Shown: piece after piece, positions 1 to 8,356 of the stretch | Position numbering within the stretch: the stretch's first letter is position 1 | Layout of the letters: each line of letters begins with the position of its first letter | NCBI RefSeq assembly: GCF_042666505.1 | Contig: NZ_JBHTDN010000007.1 | Span: forward strand, 186,001 to 250,000 | From: Parapedobacter sp042666505 | Lineage (GTDB): Bacteria > Bacteroidota > Bacteroidia > Sphingobacteriales > Sphingobacteriaceae | DNA length: 64,000 bases | Direction: 5' to 3' | Notes under the pieces: generated by a model | Seen by the model: only the letters and a program-made list of their open reading frames with translations | What the model was told of the DNA's origin: nothing | The model's database searches: none | Position numbers and translations under genes: made by a program

Positions 1-1
1 G

Positions 2-1477
2 GCGCGCCGTACGACCAACGATACCAAAGGGCAAGATGCGTACCTGACGGCGCTTTGGACCAAGAAGTTGCGCAAACAAGGCCGGACGTTGTCGTGGGAA
101 GTCAATGAGACCATCAATCAGAGCCGCGCCGATGGATTTCTCTATGCAGAAAACTCGTTTTATGCAGGCGGCGTAGTTGACAGCACCTCGTTGGTGGACC
201 AGATGAAAGTGAACGATAGCAAAAGCTCTGTGTTCAATTCAAACGTAACCTATTCAGAGCCGTTTACCAAAACACTTTCGATGGTCGTGAATTATCGGCT
301 TTCGGCAAATAACGGAACGTCGTTGAGGCAGTCGTTCAATCAGGCCGGTGAGGGGAATTATACAGATTTGGATTCTGTTTATAGTAACGATTTTAAGTTA
401 AATCAGCTTTCCAATCAATTGGGTGCAATCTTGAATTTCACGAAGGGGAAATCCACACTCAACGTCGGCACACGGGTGAGCCGTGTACAGTTCGATCAGA
501 TCGACCGGTATTCGGACAACCGATTTGAGCGGAATTTCACTAATCACAACCCGCAGTTGACCTATCAATACCGGTTTTCGCAGCAGAAATCGTTTCGTTT
601 CTCTTACAACGGAAACAATACCCAGCCCACAATCAACCAGATACAACCGGTGCGGGTAAATGACGACCCCCTGAATATCGTTTTGGGTAACCCGGACCTG
701 AAACCTTCGTTTACCAATCGGATTAACCTGAGTTACAATTCATTTAAGGTGATTGGTAATCAATATCTTTATTTCTCCGGTAGTCTCTCCAACACCAACA
801 ACCCCATTGTCAGTAACGTGACGACTGACTCTGTCGGGAGGAGCACGTTCCAATACGCCAACTTGAGCGACAAATCACCCGTAAACTATTATTTTTATTC
901 AGGCTTCAGTAAAAAGATCAAAAAATTGAATCTCGATGTCGGCGGCGGATTGAATGCAAACGGCAATACCTATTACAACCTAACGAACAGCGAATTGAAC
1001 CGGACGCAGAATTCAACGTATTCGGTCGATGCCAACATCCGGCAGTATGTCCAGAAAAAGTATAATTTCTATCTCAATTTCGGTCCTACTTATACGTACA
1101 GCAAGGCATCGCTGCAACAACGGGGCGACAACAGCGGGTGGGGGTTGAACGGTCATTATTCCTTTAACATTTACCTGCCTTTGAAATTCGAAATCACGTC
1201 GCAAGGTAGGTATACATACACCGCTCCCACAGAATCATTTGATTACGTTTTTGAGCAATTTATTGTAGATGCATCTGTCAGCAAGAAATTCCTGAAAGAT
1301 GAAACACTCCGTTTTTCCGTCGGCGTGAACGACCTTTTTAATCAGAACAGGGGTTTCAGCCGGTATGCCAATAACAATATGTTTACACAAAATAGTTACA
1401 CCACGATTACCCGCTATTTGATGTTCTCGCTGACGTGGGATTTCAGCAAGATGGGCGGCGTATCCGTACAAAATTAG
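2..1477 (+). CDS. Outer membrane beta-barrel family protein, 3' part only
   Basis: The frame is open to the left edge, so the gene begins outside the window; 491 residues of the C-terminal part are visible. The sequence alternates short amphipathic strands rich in Tyr, Asn, Ser and Thr. It contains the segment LGNPDLKPSFTNRINLSYN, which is typical of the barrel of TonB-receptor-like proteins (OMP_b-brl_3 type), and ends in LMFSLTWDFSK, an aromatic final strand. The plug and any carboxypeptidase-regulatory-like N-terminal domain would lie upstream. A GLPGLI protein follows 5 bp after the stop, a common pairing in Bacteroidota. The protein should sit in the outer membrane; its substrate cannot be inferred. 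Confidence 0.85.
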   Translation, partial: ARRTTNDTKGQDAYLTALWTKKLRKQGRTLSWEVNETINQSRADGFLYAENSFYAGGVVDSTSLVDQMKVNDSKSSVFNSNVTYSEPFTKTLSMVVNYRLSANNGTSLRQSFNQAGEGNYTDLDSVYSNDFKLNQLSNQLGAILNFTKGKSTLNVGTRVSRVQFDQIDRYSDNRFERNFTNHNPQLTYQYRFSQQKSFRFSYNGNNTQPTINQIQPVRVNDDPLNIVLGNPDLKPSFTNRINLSYNSFKVIGNQYLYFSGSLSNTNNPIVSNVTTDSVGRSTFQYANLSDKSPVNYYFYSGFSKKIKKLNLDVGGGLNANGNTYYNLTNSELNRTQNSTYSVDANIRQYVQKKYNFYLNFGPTYTYSKASLQQRGDNSGWGLNGHYSFNIYLPLKFEITSQGRYTYTAPTESFDYVFEQFIVDASVSKKFLKDETLRFSVGVNDLFNQNRGFSRYANNNMFTQNSYTTITRYLMFSLTWDFSKMGGVSVQN

Positions 1478-1482
1478 CACTC

Positions 1483-2271
1483 ATGAAAATAAAGATTTTC
1501 CTTCCGTTAGCGTGCTTGTTAGGCATCATGCTGGTTACCCAATCGCTGCAGGCACAGTATGCGCGTTTTGTAGAGAGCGGTGTGGTAACGTTTGAGAAAC
1601 GGGTAAATATGTATGCCAAAATCCAAAGCCGGTTTGGTAAGAATAGGAGTTCCTTTATGGAACAGGCGTTTGAACAATATAAGCGGACCCAACCCCAGTT
1701 TAAGACGTTCAAATATAACCTGGCTTTTGATGGCGGCCGAACCCGCTTTTGGCCGTTAGATGACCAGACAGCCCCATCCGGTGGTTTTTTTGGTGACGAT
1801 CCTTCCATAGACATGGGAAATACCATCGTTACCGATTTGCTCGCGGGGCAAAGTATCGGTCAGAAAAGCATTTATGAGCAAACCTATCTGATAACGGACA
1901 GTACCCGCCGCATCCAGTGGCGCATCACCAACGAAACGCGTGAAATAGCCGGTTTTGAATGCCGTAGAGCGAATGCCTTGGTACTCGACTCCATTTACGT
2001 GGTGGCGTTTTATACCGACCGGATTCCCGTAACCGGAGGGCCGGAATCCTTCACGGGATTGCCGGGTATGATCCTCGGTGTCGCGCTTCCGTATGAGAAT
2101 ACGACCTATTTTGCTACGGCGGTGGACGACCGCCCCGTGTCGGCCAAAGAGCTGGAAGCACCCAAAAAAGGAAAGGCAGTCAACTACCGCGAACTGCGCG
2201 CTGAACTGGAGGCCAGCCTGAAAAATTGGGGTGAATATGCGCATCCTATTTTTAAGGCAATGATGCTATAG
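1483..2271 (+). CDS. GLPGLI family protein
   Basis: This 262-residue protein has an N-terminal signal peptide (MKIKIFLPLACLLGIMLV, cleavage probably after SLQAQ). It carries the family signature as GLPGMILG near residue 200, within a beta-rich body. GLPGLI proteins are secreted Bacteroidota proteins, frequently next to TonB-type outer-membrane barrels; their function is unknown. I chose the ATG at 1483, 5 bp after the upstream stop, because the in-frame ATG at 1435 lies inside the barrel gene and would put 16 charged residues before the signal peptide. It is probably cotranscribed with the upstream barrel gene. Confidence 0.85.
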   Translation: MKIKIFLPLACLLGIMLVTQSLQAQYARFVESGVVTFEKRVNMYAKIQSRFGKNRSSFMEQAFEQYKRTQPQFKTFKYNLAFDGGRTRFWPLDDQTAPSGGFFGDDPSIDMGNTIVTDLLAGQSIGQKSIYEQTYLITDSTRRIQWRITNETREIAGFECRRANALVLDSIYVVAFYTDRIPVTGGPESFTGLPGMILGVALPYENTTYFATAVDDRPVSAKELEAPKKGKAVNYRELRAELEASLKNWGEYAHPIFKAMML

Positions 2272-2566
2272 GGCTGGGGCTTATGCTCCGTAGGTGTTTG
2301 GTCTGCCGCAGAGCAAGCCTTGGAGACGCAAGCAAAGCGCATCGGATCCCAGTTTGCGAGCAGCAGACCAAAACACTAGCAGCGGTTAGTACCCCCGTCT
2401 AACGTTGGATATGCATAAGCAGCCTAGCGGCGCGGAGCGTTGCAGCTGCGATGCCTATTCAACGTGATCCACACGTATCCCTGCCAATCCGTCCACGGTC
2501 TTTTTTTTACGTATATTTCTTTAGCTTTGCACGTCACGACAACTTGCCAGCCAATTGCTATAGAAA
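2272..2566. other. Intergenic region with long imperfect inverted repeat
   Basis: No convincing gene lies here. A 13-bp arm at 2299-2311 (GTGTTTGGTCTGC) is matched about 60 bp downstream by its reverse complement with one extra A (GCAGACCAAAACAC). Outer arms based on GGCTTATGC and GCATAAGC extend the pairing. A smaller hairpin, GGTTAG/CTAAC, follows. The whole could fold as one RNA or be a decayed repeat. A candidate promoter -7 box lies at 2522-2529 (separate entry). Confidence 0.4.
2522..2529 (+). promoter_or_regulatory. Candidate -7 promoter box for the DUF6377 gene
   Basis: TAGCTTTG is a perfect match to the Bacteroidota TAnnTTTG -7 element, about 37 bp before the start codon at 2567. 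No TTG is present at the expected -33 distance, only a T-rich run, so the call rests on one box. Confidence 0.45.
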
Positions 2567-4186
2567 ATGAAGAGACTTTTATTCATCATACTTTCCATAT
2601 TGGGGTCCTGCACATTTTCCTTTTCAGGTAGCCGGGGAACCGAAATAGATTCGTTACTCCGGATGTTGGATAAAACGATTGAAAAACGCGCGATTTATAC
2701 CTCGGAAAAGGAACAAAAAATTGAAGGAATCAAGCGCTTGCTGAAGCGAGAACATTCTCCGGAAAAGCGCTTTCAGTTGAATAATACGCTGATAGCCGAA
2801 TATCAGTCGTTCATATGCGATTCCGCATTGGGTTACATCGACCGGAATATCCAGTTGGCAAATAGCCTGAACAACCGGGAATTGATGGATGAGAGCAAAC
2901 TAAGGTTGGCGTTCGTCTTATCGATATCGGGCCTGTTTACCCAGGCGTCCGAAATATTCGATTCCATTGAATACGGGTCGTTGCCCCATCATCTGAAGGT
3001 GTTTTACTGCTGGGGTTACATCCGATACAATGAAAACCTGATAAAATATACCGATCATCCGAAGTACGAAACGGTACACATACAGGAAATTGCGCGGTGC
3101 AGGGATACGTTAATGCGTCTCCTTGGCGAGGGCACGGATACATACCTGAAGGAAAAGTCGTTCAAGTTGAAGGCAGAAGGAGCCTTCGAAGCCTCAGCCG
3201 AAATCCAGACGGAATTATTCAAGAAAGAGCAGGTGGATTCCCACGGCTATGCGATGGCTGCGATGGGGCTGTCGATGATTCACAAAGAACTCGGAAATCA
3301 ATCATTGCAGGAAAAATATCTGCTGCTTGCAGCCCTGACGGATGTGAGGCTTGCAGTGAAGGAAAACGAATCCTTATTGACCTTGGCGATCTATTTATAT
3401 GAGCAGGGAGACGTAAATCGGGCCTACAACTATATCCAGGCAGCCCTTGATGACGCAAATTTTTATAACTCGCGTTTCAGGAATGCGGTAATTGCACGCA
3501 CACAGCCTAAAATTGAAGCCTTGTACCTCACCAAGATCGAACAGCAACGACGAAACCTGAGGTCATATGCGCTGGCAATCAGTGTTTTTCTGGTGGTCTT
3601 AGTCATTACGCTATACTTCCTTTACAAACAGATAAAGACCGTATCGAGAGCAAGGCGGAATTTGAATACAATGAATGGGCAATTGATATCCGCTAACCAG
3701 CGGCTGGATGAAGCCAACCTGATACGCGAACGATATATCGGCTATTACATCAACCAATGTGCGGTATACCTCGATAAGCTGGACGAGTTCCGGAAAACCG
3801 TAAACCGGAAAATTAAAGCCGGACAGCTGGATGAATTACAGAAGCTGAGTGTGTCGACCGCAACGCTCGAAAAGGATGCACAGGAATTGTATACGGACTT
3901 CGATAGCACCTTTCTGGAAGTATACCCGAACTTCGTGGAAGAATTTAATGCATTACTCAGGGAAGACGAGCGGTATGTGCTTAAGAAGGATCACCTGAAT
4001 ACGGAACTTCGCATATTTGCATTGATCCGATTGGGTATAACAGATGTCAATCAAATCGCCACGTTTCTGAGGTATTCCATACAGACCATCTATAACTACA
4101 AGAGCAAAGTGAAAGGAAAAGCAGCCGTCGACATCGACCACTTTGAAGAAAAAGTGAAAAAAATCGGCATATTCCCGGTCCGATAA
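2567..4186 (+). CDS. DUF6377-like membrane regulator with TPR region and C-terminal helix-turn-helix
   Basis: The 539-residue protein begins with a signal peptide (MKRLLFIILSILGSC) and a helical, TPR-like periplasmic region (about 25-320). One transmembrane segment follows (around 325-348, LAISVFLVVLVITLYFLY), then a coiled-coil stretch. The C-terminal DNA-binding-like region contains ELRIFALIRLGITDVNQIA and SIQTIYNYKSKVK, which resembles a LuxR-type helix-turn-helix. This order fits DUF6377, a family I know as putative transmembrane regulators near SusC/D loci. It lies directly upstream of the mannosidase locus in the same orientation, so it is a good candidate for the local sensor; that role is inferred from position. 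Confidence 0.8.
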   Translation: MKRLLFIILSILGSCTFSFSGSRGTEIDSLLRMLDKTIEKRAIYTSEKEQKIEGIKRLLKREHSPEKRFQLNNTLIAEYQSFICDSALGYIDRNIQLANSLNNRELMDESKLRLAFVLSISGLFTQASEIFDSIEYGSLPHHLKVFYCWGYIRYNENLIKYTDHPKYETVHIQEIARCRDTLMRLLGEGTDTYLKEKSFKLKAEGAFEASAEIQTELFKKEQVDSHGYAMAAMGLSMIHKELGNQSLQEKYLLLAALTDVRLAVKENESLLTLAIYLYEQGDVNRAYNYIQAALDDANFYNSRFRNAVIARTQPKIEALYLTKIEQQRRNLRSYALAISVFLVVLVITLYFLYKQIKTVSRARRNLNTMNGQLISANQRLDEANLIRERYIGYYINQCAVYLDKLDEFRKTVNRKIKAGQLDELQKLSVSTATLEKDAQELYTDFDSTFLEVYPNFVEEFNALLREDERYVLKKDHLNTELRIFALIRLGITDVNQIATFLRYSIQTIYNYKSKVKGKAAVDIDHFEEKVKKIGIFPVR

Positions 4187-4226
4187 CTTCTCGTGCATTT
4201 ACCAATTGCTGCTTATTCGTGATTTA

Positions 4227-4277
4227 TAACTGATTCATTTAAAAGTTTTTATGAATTTATAAAATAAAAATCAGTTA
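4227..4277. repeat. Inverted repeat TAACTGATT / AATCAGTTA upstream of the PUL
   Basis: Nine-base arms at 4227-4235 and 4269-4277 are exact reverse complements separated by 33 AT-rich bases. They lie about 40 bp upstream of a candidate -7 box and 135 bp upstream of the first PUL esterase gene. They could be an operator pair or a weak stem. Confidence 0.4.
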
Positions 4278-4319
4278 CCAAGACACCTACTTGTCGATTC
4301 AAGAGGGCATCCCGGTATA

Positions 4320-4327
4320 TAAATTTG
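4320..4327 (+). promoter_or_regulatory. Candidate -7 promoter box for the PUL
   Basis: TAAATTTG matches TAnnTTTG and would give a leader of about 80 nt before the ATG at 4413. No TTG lies 19-21 bp upstream, so the promoter, if real, may need an activator. Confidence 0.4.
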
Positions 4328-4412
4328 CCCGCAATAAGAAAACAGGTAAAACTGGATTCTCGCTAACGCTTAACCTTGTTAGATTATAAACTTTAAAACG
4401 ATAGGCTTCGCT

Positions 4413-5819
4413 ATGAACAATCGCTTTTTCCTAATCGCTTGGCTGTATTTGCTTGTACCACTTTTGTGCTTGCACGGAAGGACGGTCCGCGCCCAGGAAA
4501 TCACCCCATTCAAAAATAATGACCGGGTTGTGTTTTTAGGGAACAGCATCACAGACGGCGGGCATTACCATTCGTTTATATGGCTCTATTACATGACGCG
4601 GTTCCCGGAAATGAATCTGTCGGTATTAAATGCCGGTATCGGTGGGGATCGGGTCGTGGAAATGGTCAAACGCCTGGACGGAGATGTTTTCAGTAAACAC
4701 CCGACAGTGCTTATCACCACATTCGGCATGAATGACTCCGGTTATTTTGAGTACAACGGTACCGAGCCCGATAAGTTTGCAGACGAAAAGGTGAAGGAGT
4801 CCTACGACGCATACCAGGAAATGGAAAAACGGTACAAGCAACTTGCCGGTACCCGGATCGTGTTGATGGGGAGTTCGCCTTATGACGAAGCGGCTGTGAT
4901 TGAAGGCAATACACCCTTTAGGGGAAAAAACGCCGCAATGCTCCGCATCGTGGATTTCCAGAGGGCATCGGCCCAATCGAACCAGTGGGAATTTTTTGAC
5001 CTGAATCAGCCGATGACACGCATCAACGAACGGATTCAACAGGAGGATTCGACGTTTACCCTCTGCGGCAACGACCGTATCCATCCCGACAATGACGGAC
5101 ATATGGTGATGGCTTACCTGTTTCTGAAAGCACAGGGGTTTGCGGGAAACAAGGTTGCTGAAATGTCCATTGATGCCGCCAACCGGAAGGTGGTCTCGGC
5201 AGTTAACTGCCGTTTGTCGGACGTCAAAAAAACGGAAAAGGGTATTTCCTTTGCCTACAAGGCAAATTCATTGCCTTACCCATTGGATACCGTTCCCAGG
5301 GGGTGGGGCAGTAAAAAAAGTCAATACGACGCACTGCGGGCCATTCCCTTCATGGAGGAAATGAATCAGGAGCGCTTGGTCGTGAAAGGATTGAAAGGGC
5401 ACCATAAGCTGCTTATCGATGAAGAGGAAATCGGTGTATGGTCTGCGGAAGATTTCGCCCAGGGCATAAACCTGGCGGCATTGACGCATACACCGCAATA
5501 CCAGCAAGCACTGGGCGTCATGTATTTAAACGAAGAGCGATGGGAGATCGAACGTAGATTCAGGGATTACGCCTGGGTACAGTACAATTTTTTCCAGCCC
5601 AGGGGATTGCTGAATGCCAATAATCGGCAAGCTATCCGTGTTATGGATGAGCATGTACCAACCGACGGCTGGTTGAGAGCAAAGCGAGATCTGTACGCAA
5701 AGGCCATGTTGTCCGAAATCCGGCAGGCTTGGCAGGATCAAATGGATCAATTGGTAACGGCCATTCGGGAGGCCGGTGCGCCTAAGACGAGAAAAATCAC
5801 GCTTGTAGCCGTTCAATAA
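4413..5819 (+). CDS. Secreted SGNH/GDSL-family hydrolase (probable carbohydrate esterase)
   Basis: The 468-residue protein has a signal peptide ending near RAQE. SGNH blocks are visible: block I as FLGNSITDGG (nucleophile Ser near residue 45), block II around NAGIGGDRV, block III as TTFGMNDSG (Gly, Asn), and block V as DRIHPDNDGH (Asp and His of the triad). The C-terminal 200 residues are a helical extension usual in large Bacteroidota SGNH enzymes. It is the first enzyme gene of the locus and probably removes acetyl or other acyl groups from glycans. The next gene starts 26 bp downstream. Substrate is inferred only from context. Confidence 0.85.
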   Translation: MNNRFFLIAWLYLLVPLLCLHGRTVRAQEITPFKNNDRVVFLGNSITDGGHYHSFIWLYYMTRFPEMNLSVLNAGIGGDRVVEMVKRLDGDVFSKHPTVLITTFGMNDSGYFEYNGTEPDKFADEKVKESYDAYQEMEKRYKQLAGTRIVLMGSSPYDEAAVIEGNTPFRGKNAAMLRIVDFQRASAQSNQWEFFDLNQPMTRINERIQQEDSTFTLCGNDRIHPDNDGHMVMAYLFLKAQGFAGNKVAEMSIDAANRKVVSAVNCRLSDVKKTEKGISFAYKANSLPYPLDTVPRGWGSKKSQYDALRAIPFMEEMNQERLVVKGLKGHHKLLIDEEEIGVWSAEDFAQGINLAALTHTPQYQQALGVMYLNEERWEIERRFRDYAWVQYNFFQPRGLLNANNRQAIRVMDEHVPTDGWLRAKRDLYAKAMLSEIRQAWQDQMDQLVTAIREAGAPKTRKITLVAVQ

Positions 5820-5845
5820 TAGAGTAAAAAAAGTTAAATCAATTC

Positions 5846-8188
5846 ATGGTAGGTAAGAAAGTAGGCTATTGCCTAGGGATCGTGTTTTTTTTATTGGGTG
5901 CTTGTACGGAAAATAAGCAGGTGGAACATGTTTCGGTATTGGATTATGTGAATCCGTTTATCGGTGCCAGCACCAGTACGGGAGCGGCCGGTGTATACCA
6001 CGGATTGGGAAAGACTTTCCCGGGGGCGACGACCCCCTACGGCATGGTACAGGTCAGTCCCAACACGATAACGGGGGGAGATAACAGCCCTGGATACAGT
6101 TATGAGCATAAAACCATCGAGGGATTCGCGTTTACGCAAATGAGTGGAGTCGGCTGGTTTGGCGATCTGGGTAATTTTCTGGTGATGCCGACAACGGGTA
6201 AGCTGAAGACGATTGCCGGAAAGGAAGATGGAAGTATCCAGGGATACCGCTCATCTTATCATAAAGATTCAGAGATCGCCAAGCCGGGGTACTATGCCGT
6301 AGAATTAACGGATTATCGCATTCGTGTGGAAACAACCGCAGCTCCGCACAGCGGGATGATCCGGTTTACGTTTCCGGAGAACAAGCAATCCCGGATACAG
6401 ATCGATCTCGCCCGGCGCGTGGGGGGTACAGCTATACAGCAGTATGTCCGTAAGGCGGACGACCATACGATACAAGGGTGGATGAAATGCACCCCGGAAG
6501 GCGGGGGATGGGGAGATGGAGAAGGAAAAGCAGATTATACGGTCTATTTTTATGCACGTTTCAGCAAGCCGTTGGATAACTACGGTTTCTGGAGTGCGGA
6601 TATCCCGGAAGGATGGCCCCGTAGGCGGGATGATGTAGTAAGTGAACGGTACCTCCGCCGCGTGGAAGAAGCCGAAATTATCAAAGGACAATCTGAATTG
6701 GAAGGAAAACACCTCGGCTTTTTCTCCGATTTCGAAACACACGAAAATGAGGAGGTTACGCTGCAGGTAGGTATTTCGTTTGTCGATATGGAGGGTGCGT
6801 TCAAAAATTTTAAAAGTGAACTCGAAGGGAAGGATTTTGACCAGGTGCACGCGGAAGCCAGGGAACTATGGATCAAATCATTATCGAGTATCGACGTGAA
6901 AGGCGGAACGGATGACCAGAAGACGATATTCTATACGGCGCTTTACCACACGATGATCGACCCACGGACCTATACAGATGTCGACGGGCGTTTCGTCGGA
7001 GGAGACAAAGAAATACATGAACGCGGAAGCTATACACGGCGGACCATTTTCAGCGGATGGGATGTATTCCGCAGCCAGTTCCCGTTACAGACCCTCATCA
7101 ATCCGCGATTGGTCAGCGATCAGCTGAATTCGTTGATTTCACTTGCCGATGAATCGGGGCGGGGATATTTCGAGCGTTGGGAGCTGATGAATGCCTATTC
7201 CGGATGTATGATCGGAAACCCCGCGCTGTCGGTGCTGGCGGATGCATATGTAAAAGGTATCCGGGATTATGACGTAGAAAAAGCCTACCAATATGCGGTC
7301 AATACATCAAAATTATTCGGCAATGATCGGTTGGGCTATACCGGTCCCCCGTTTAGCATTTCCAATACCTTGGAATATGCCTACACGGATTGGTGTATTT
7401 CGCAACTCGCCAACGGATTGGGCAAAAAGGAAGATGCACAGCTTTTTCTCGAAAAGGGGCAGGCATACCGAAATATTTTCGATTCCGAAAAGGGATGGTT
7501 CCGGCCGAGAATGGACGATGGCTCCTGGGAAGAATGGCCAGACAGTGCCCGGACGAAAGAGTGGTACGGGAGTATCGAGTCCAATCCGTACCAACAGGGG
7601 TGGTTTGTTCCACACGATATTCCGGGCATGATTGAATTAATGGGCGGGCGCGATGCCGTGCTGAAAGACCTGACCCAGTTTTTTGAGAAAACACCCGAAC
7701 ATATGCTGTGGAACGATTATTATAACCATGCCAATGAACCGGTGCACCTCGTCCCGTTTCTCTTTAACCACCTGGATGCGCCCTGGATGACGCAAAAGTG
7801 GACGCGCCATATCTGTGAAAAAGCCTATAAAAATTCGGTGGAAGGGATCGTAGGAAACGAAGATGTCGGGCAGATGTCGGCCTGGTACGTGCTGGCAGCG
7901 GCCGGAATACACCCGTCGTGTCCCGGAAATACGCGCTACGAAATAACCAGTCCGCTTTTTAGCGAAGTGGAGGTTGCACTGGATCCACGCTATTTCAGAG
8001 GGAAATCTTTCAAAATAAAGGCTCATGACAATTCGCCGGAAAACGGCTACATACAAAAGGCATTGTTGAACGGGCAACCTTATGAAAAGTGCTACATCGA
8101 TTTTCAGGATATTGTTGCCGGGGGGACACTCGAATTGTTCATGGGGCCTCAGCCCAACAAAAATTGGGGAAGAACCGCAGGTAGCTAA
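5846..8188 (+). CDS. GH92 family exo-alpha-mannosidase (lipoprotein)
   Basis: The 780-residue protein has a lipoprotein signal (lipobox LLGAC, Cys about residue 20). GH92 hallmarks include VNPFIGAS, TTPYGMVQVSPN, TIFSGWDVFRSQFPL, HANEPVHLVPFLF and GNEDVGQMSAWYVLAAAG. The family consists of Ca2+-dependent inverting exo-alpha-mannosidases. Glu631 in NEP aligns with the general acid, and the acidic residues in GNEDVGQM belong to the base/Ca2+ region, so the enzyme looks catalytically complete. The lipid anchor places it in the periplasm or on the surface. It is cotranscribed with its neighbours and probably trims terminal mannose; linkage cannot be read from sequence. Confidence 0.93.
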   Translation: MVGKKVGYCLGIVFFLLGACTENKQVEHVSVLDYVNPFIGASTSTGAAGVYHGLGKTFPGATTPYGMVQVSPNTITGGDNSPGYSYEHKTIEGFAFTQMSGVGWFGDLGNFLVMPTTGKLKTIAGKEDGSIQGYRSSYHKDSEIAKPGYYAVELTDYRIRVETTAAPHSGMIRFTFPENKQSRIQIDLARRVGGTAIQQYVRKADDHTIQGWMKCTPEGGGWGDGEGKADYTVYFYARFSKPLDNYGFWSADIPEGWPRRRDDVVSERYLRRVEEAEIIKGQSELEGKHLGFFSDFETHENEEVTLQVGISFVDMEGAFKNFKSELEGKDFDQVHAEARELWIKSLSSIDVKGGTDDQKTIFYTALYHTMIDPRTYTDVDGRFVGGDKEIHERGSYTRRTIFSGWDVFRSQFPLQTLINPRLVSDQLNSLISLADESGRGYFERWELMNAYSGCMIGNPALSVLADAYVKGIRDYDVEKAYQYAVNTSKLFGNDRLGYTGPPFSISNTLEYAYTDWCISQLANGLGKKEDAQLFLEKGQAYRNIFDSEKGWFRPRMDDGSWEEWPDSARTKEWYGSIESNPYQQGWFVPHDIPGMIELMGGRDAVLKDLTQFFEKTPEHMLWNDYYNHANEPVHLVPFLFNHLDAPWMTQKWTRHICEKAYKNSVEGIVGNEDVGQMSAWYVLAAAGIHPSCPGNTRYEITSPLFSEVEVALDPRYFRGKSFKIKAHDNSPENGYIQKALLNGQPYEKCYIDFQDIVAGGTLELFMGPQPNKNWGRTAGS

Positions 8189-8206
8189 AACTGGAAGGAT
8201 TTGAAA

Positions 8207-8356
8207 ATGAAACCTGCCATGTCAGCGCCTGACACAAAAGGCGATGAAACCTGCGGAAGCCGTAGGCGAACGCAAGCTCCATCACCGTTGAAAGAGCAAA
8301 GTGCTGATGGAAATGCAGGTTCCATGAGGCGGTTAAAAACAAATTATTTTCGAATG
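8207..8356 (+). repeat. IR-bounded leader repeat, copy A (upstream of second GH92)
   Basis: An 11-bp arm ATGAAACCTGC (8207-8217) is mirrored by GCAGGTTCCAT (8315-8325), one mismatch. Inside are the hairpin GTCAGCGCCTGAC (8221-8233), a second direct copy of ATGAAACCTGC (8244-8254), and the hairpin CTCCATCAC...GTGCTGATGG. After the right arm come 28 bases ending TATTTTCGA and the start codon at 8354. A shorter relative (copy B) precedes pyrR at 54818, with the same 28-base distance to ATG and the same TATTTTCGAATGAA end. The region happens to be an open frame continuous with the GH92 gene, but the encoded residues look non-protein-like. Confidence 0.7.

Noticed and set aside
2395..2412. GTCTAAC and GTTGGAT heptamers resembling integron attC core sites
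   Set aside because: The heptamers are adjacent and in the wrong order for one attC, and GTTAG/CTAAC simply forms a small hairpin; no integrase or cassette is near.
2440..2631. Short open frame upstream of the DUF6377 gene
   Set aside because: It overlaps the promoter and the start of a well-supported gene, and has no protein-like features.
8201..8353. 51-codon N-terminal extension of the second GH92 from a TTG start
   Set aside because: It would precede a normal signal peptide and consists of the leader repeat; the ATG at 8354 is better.
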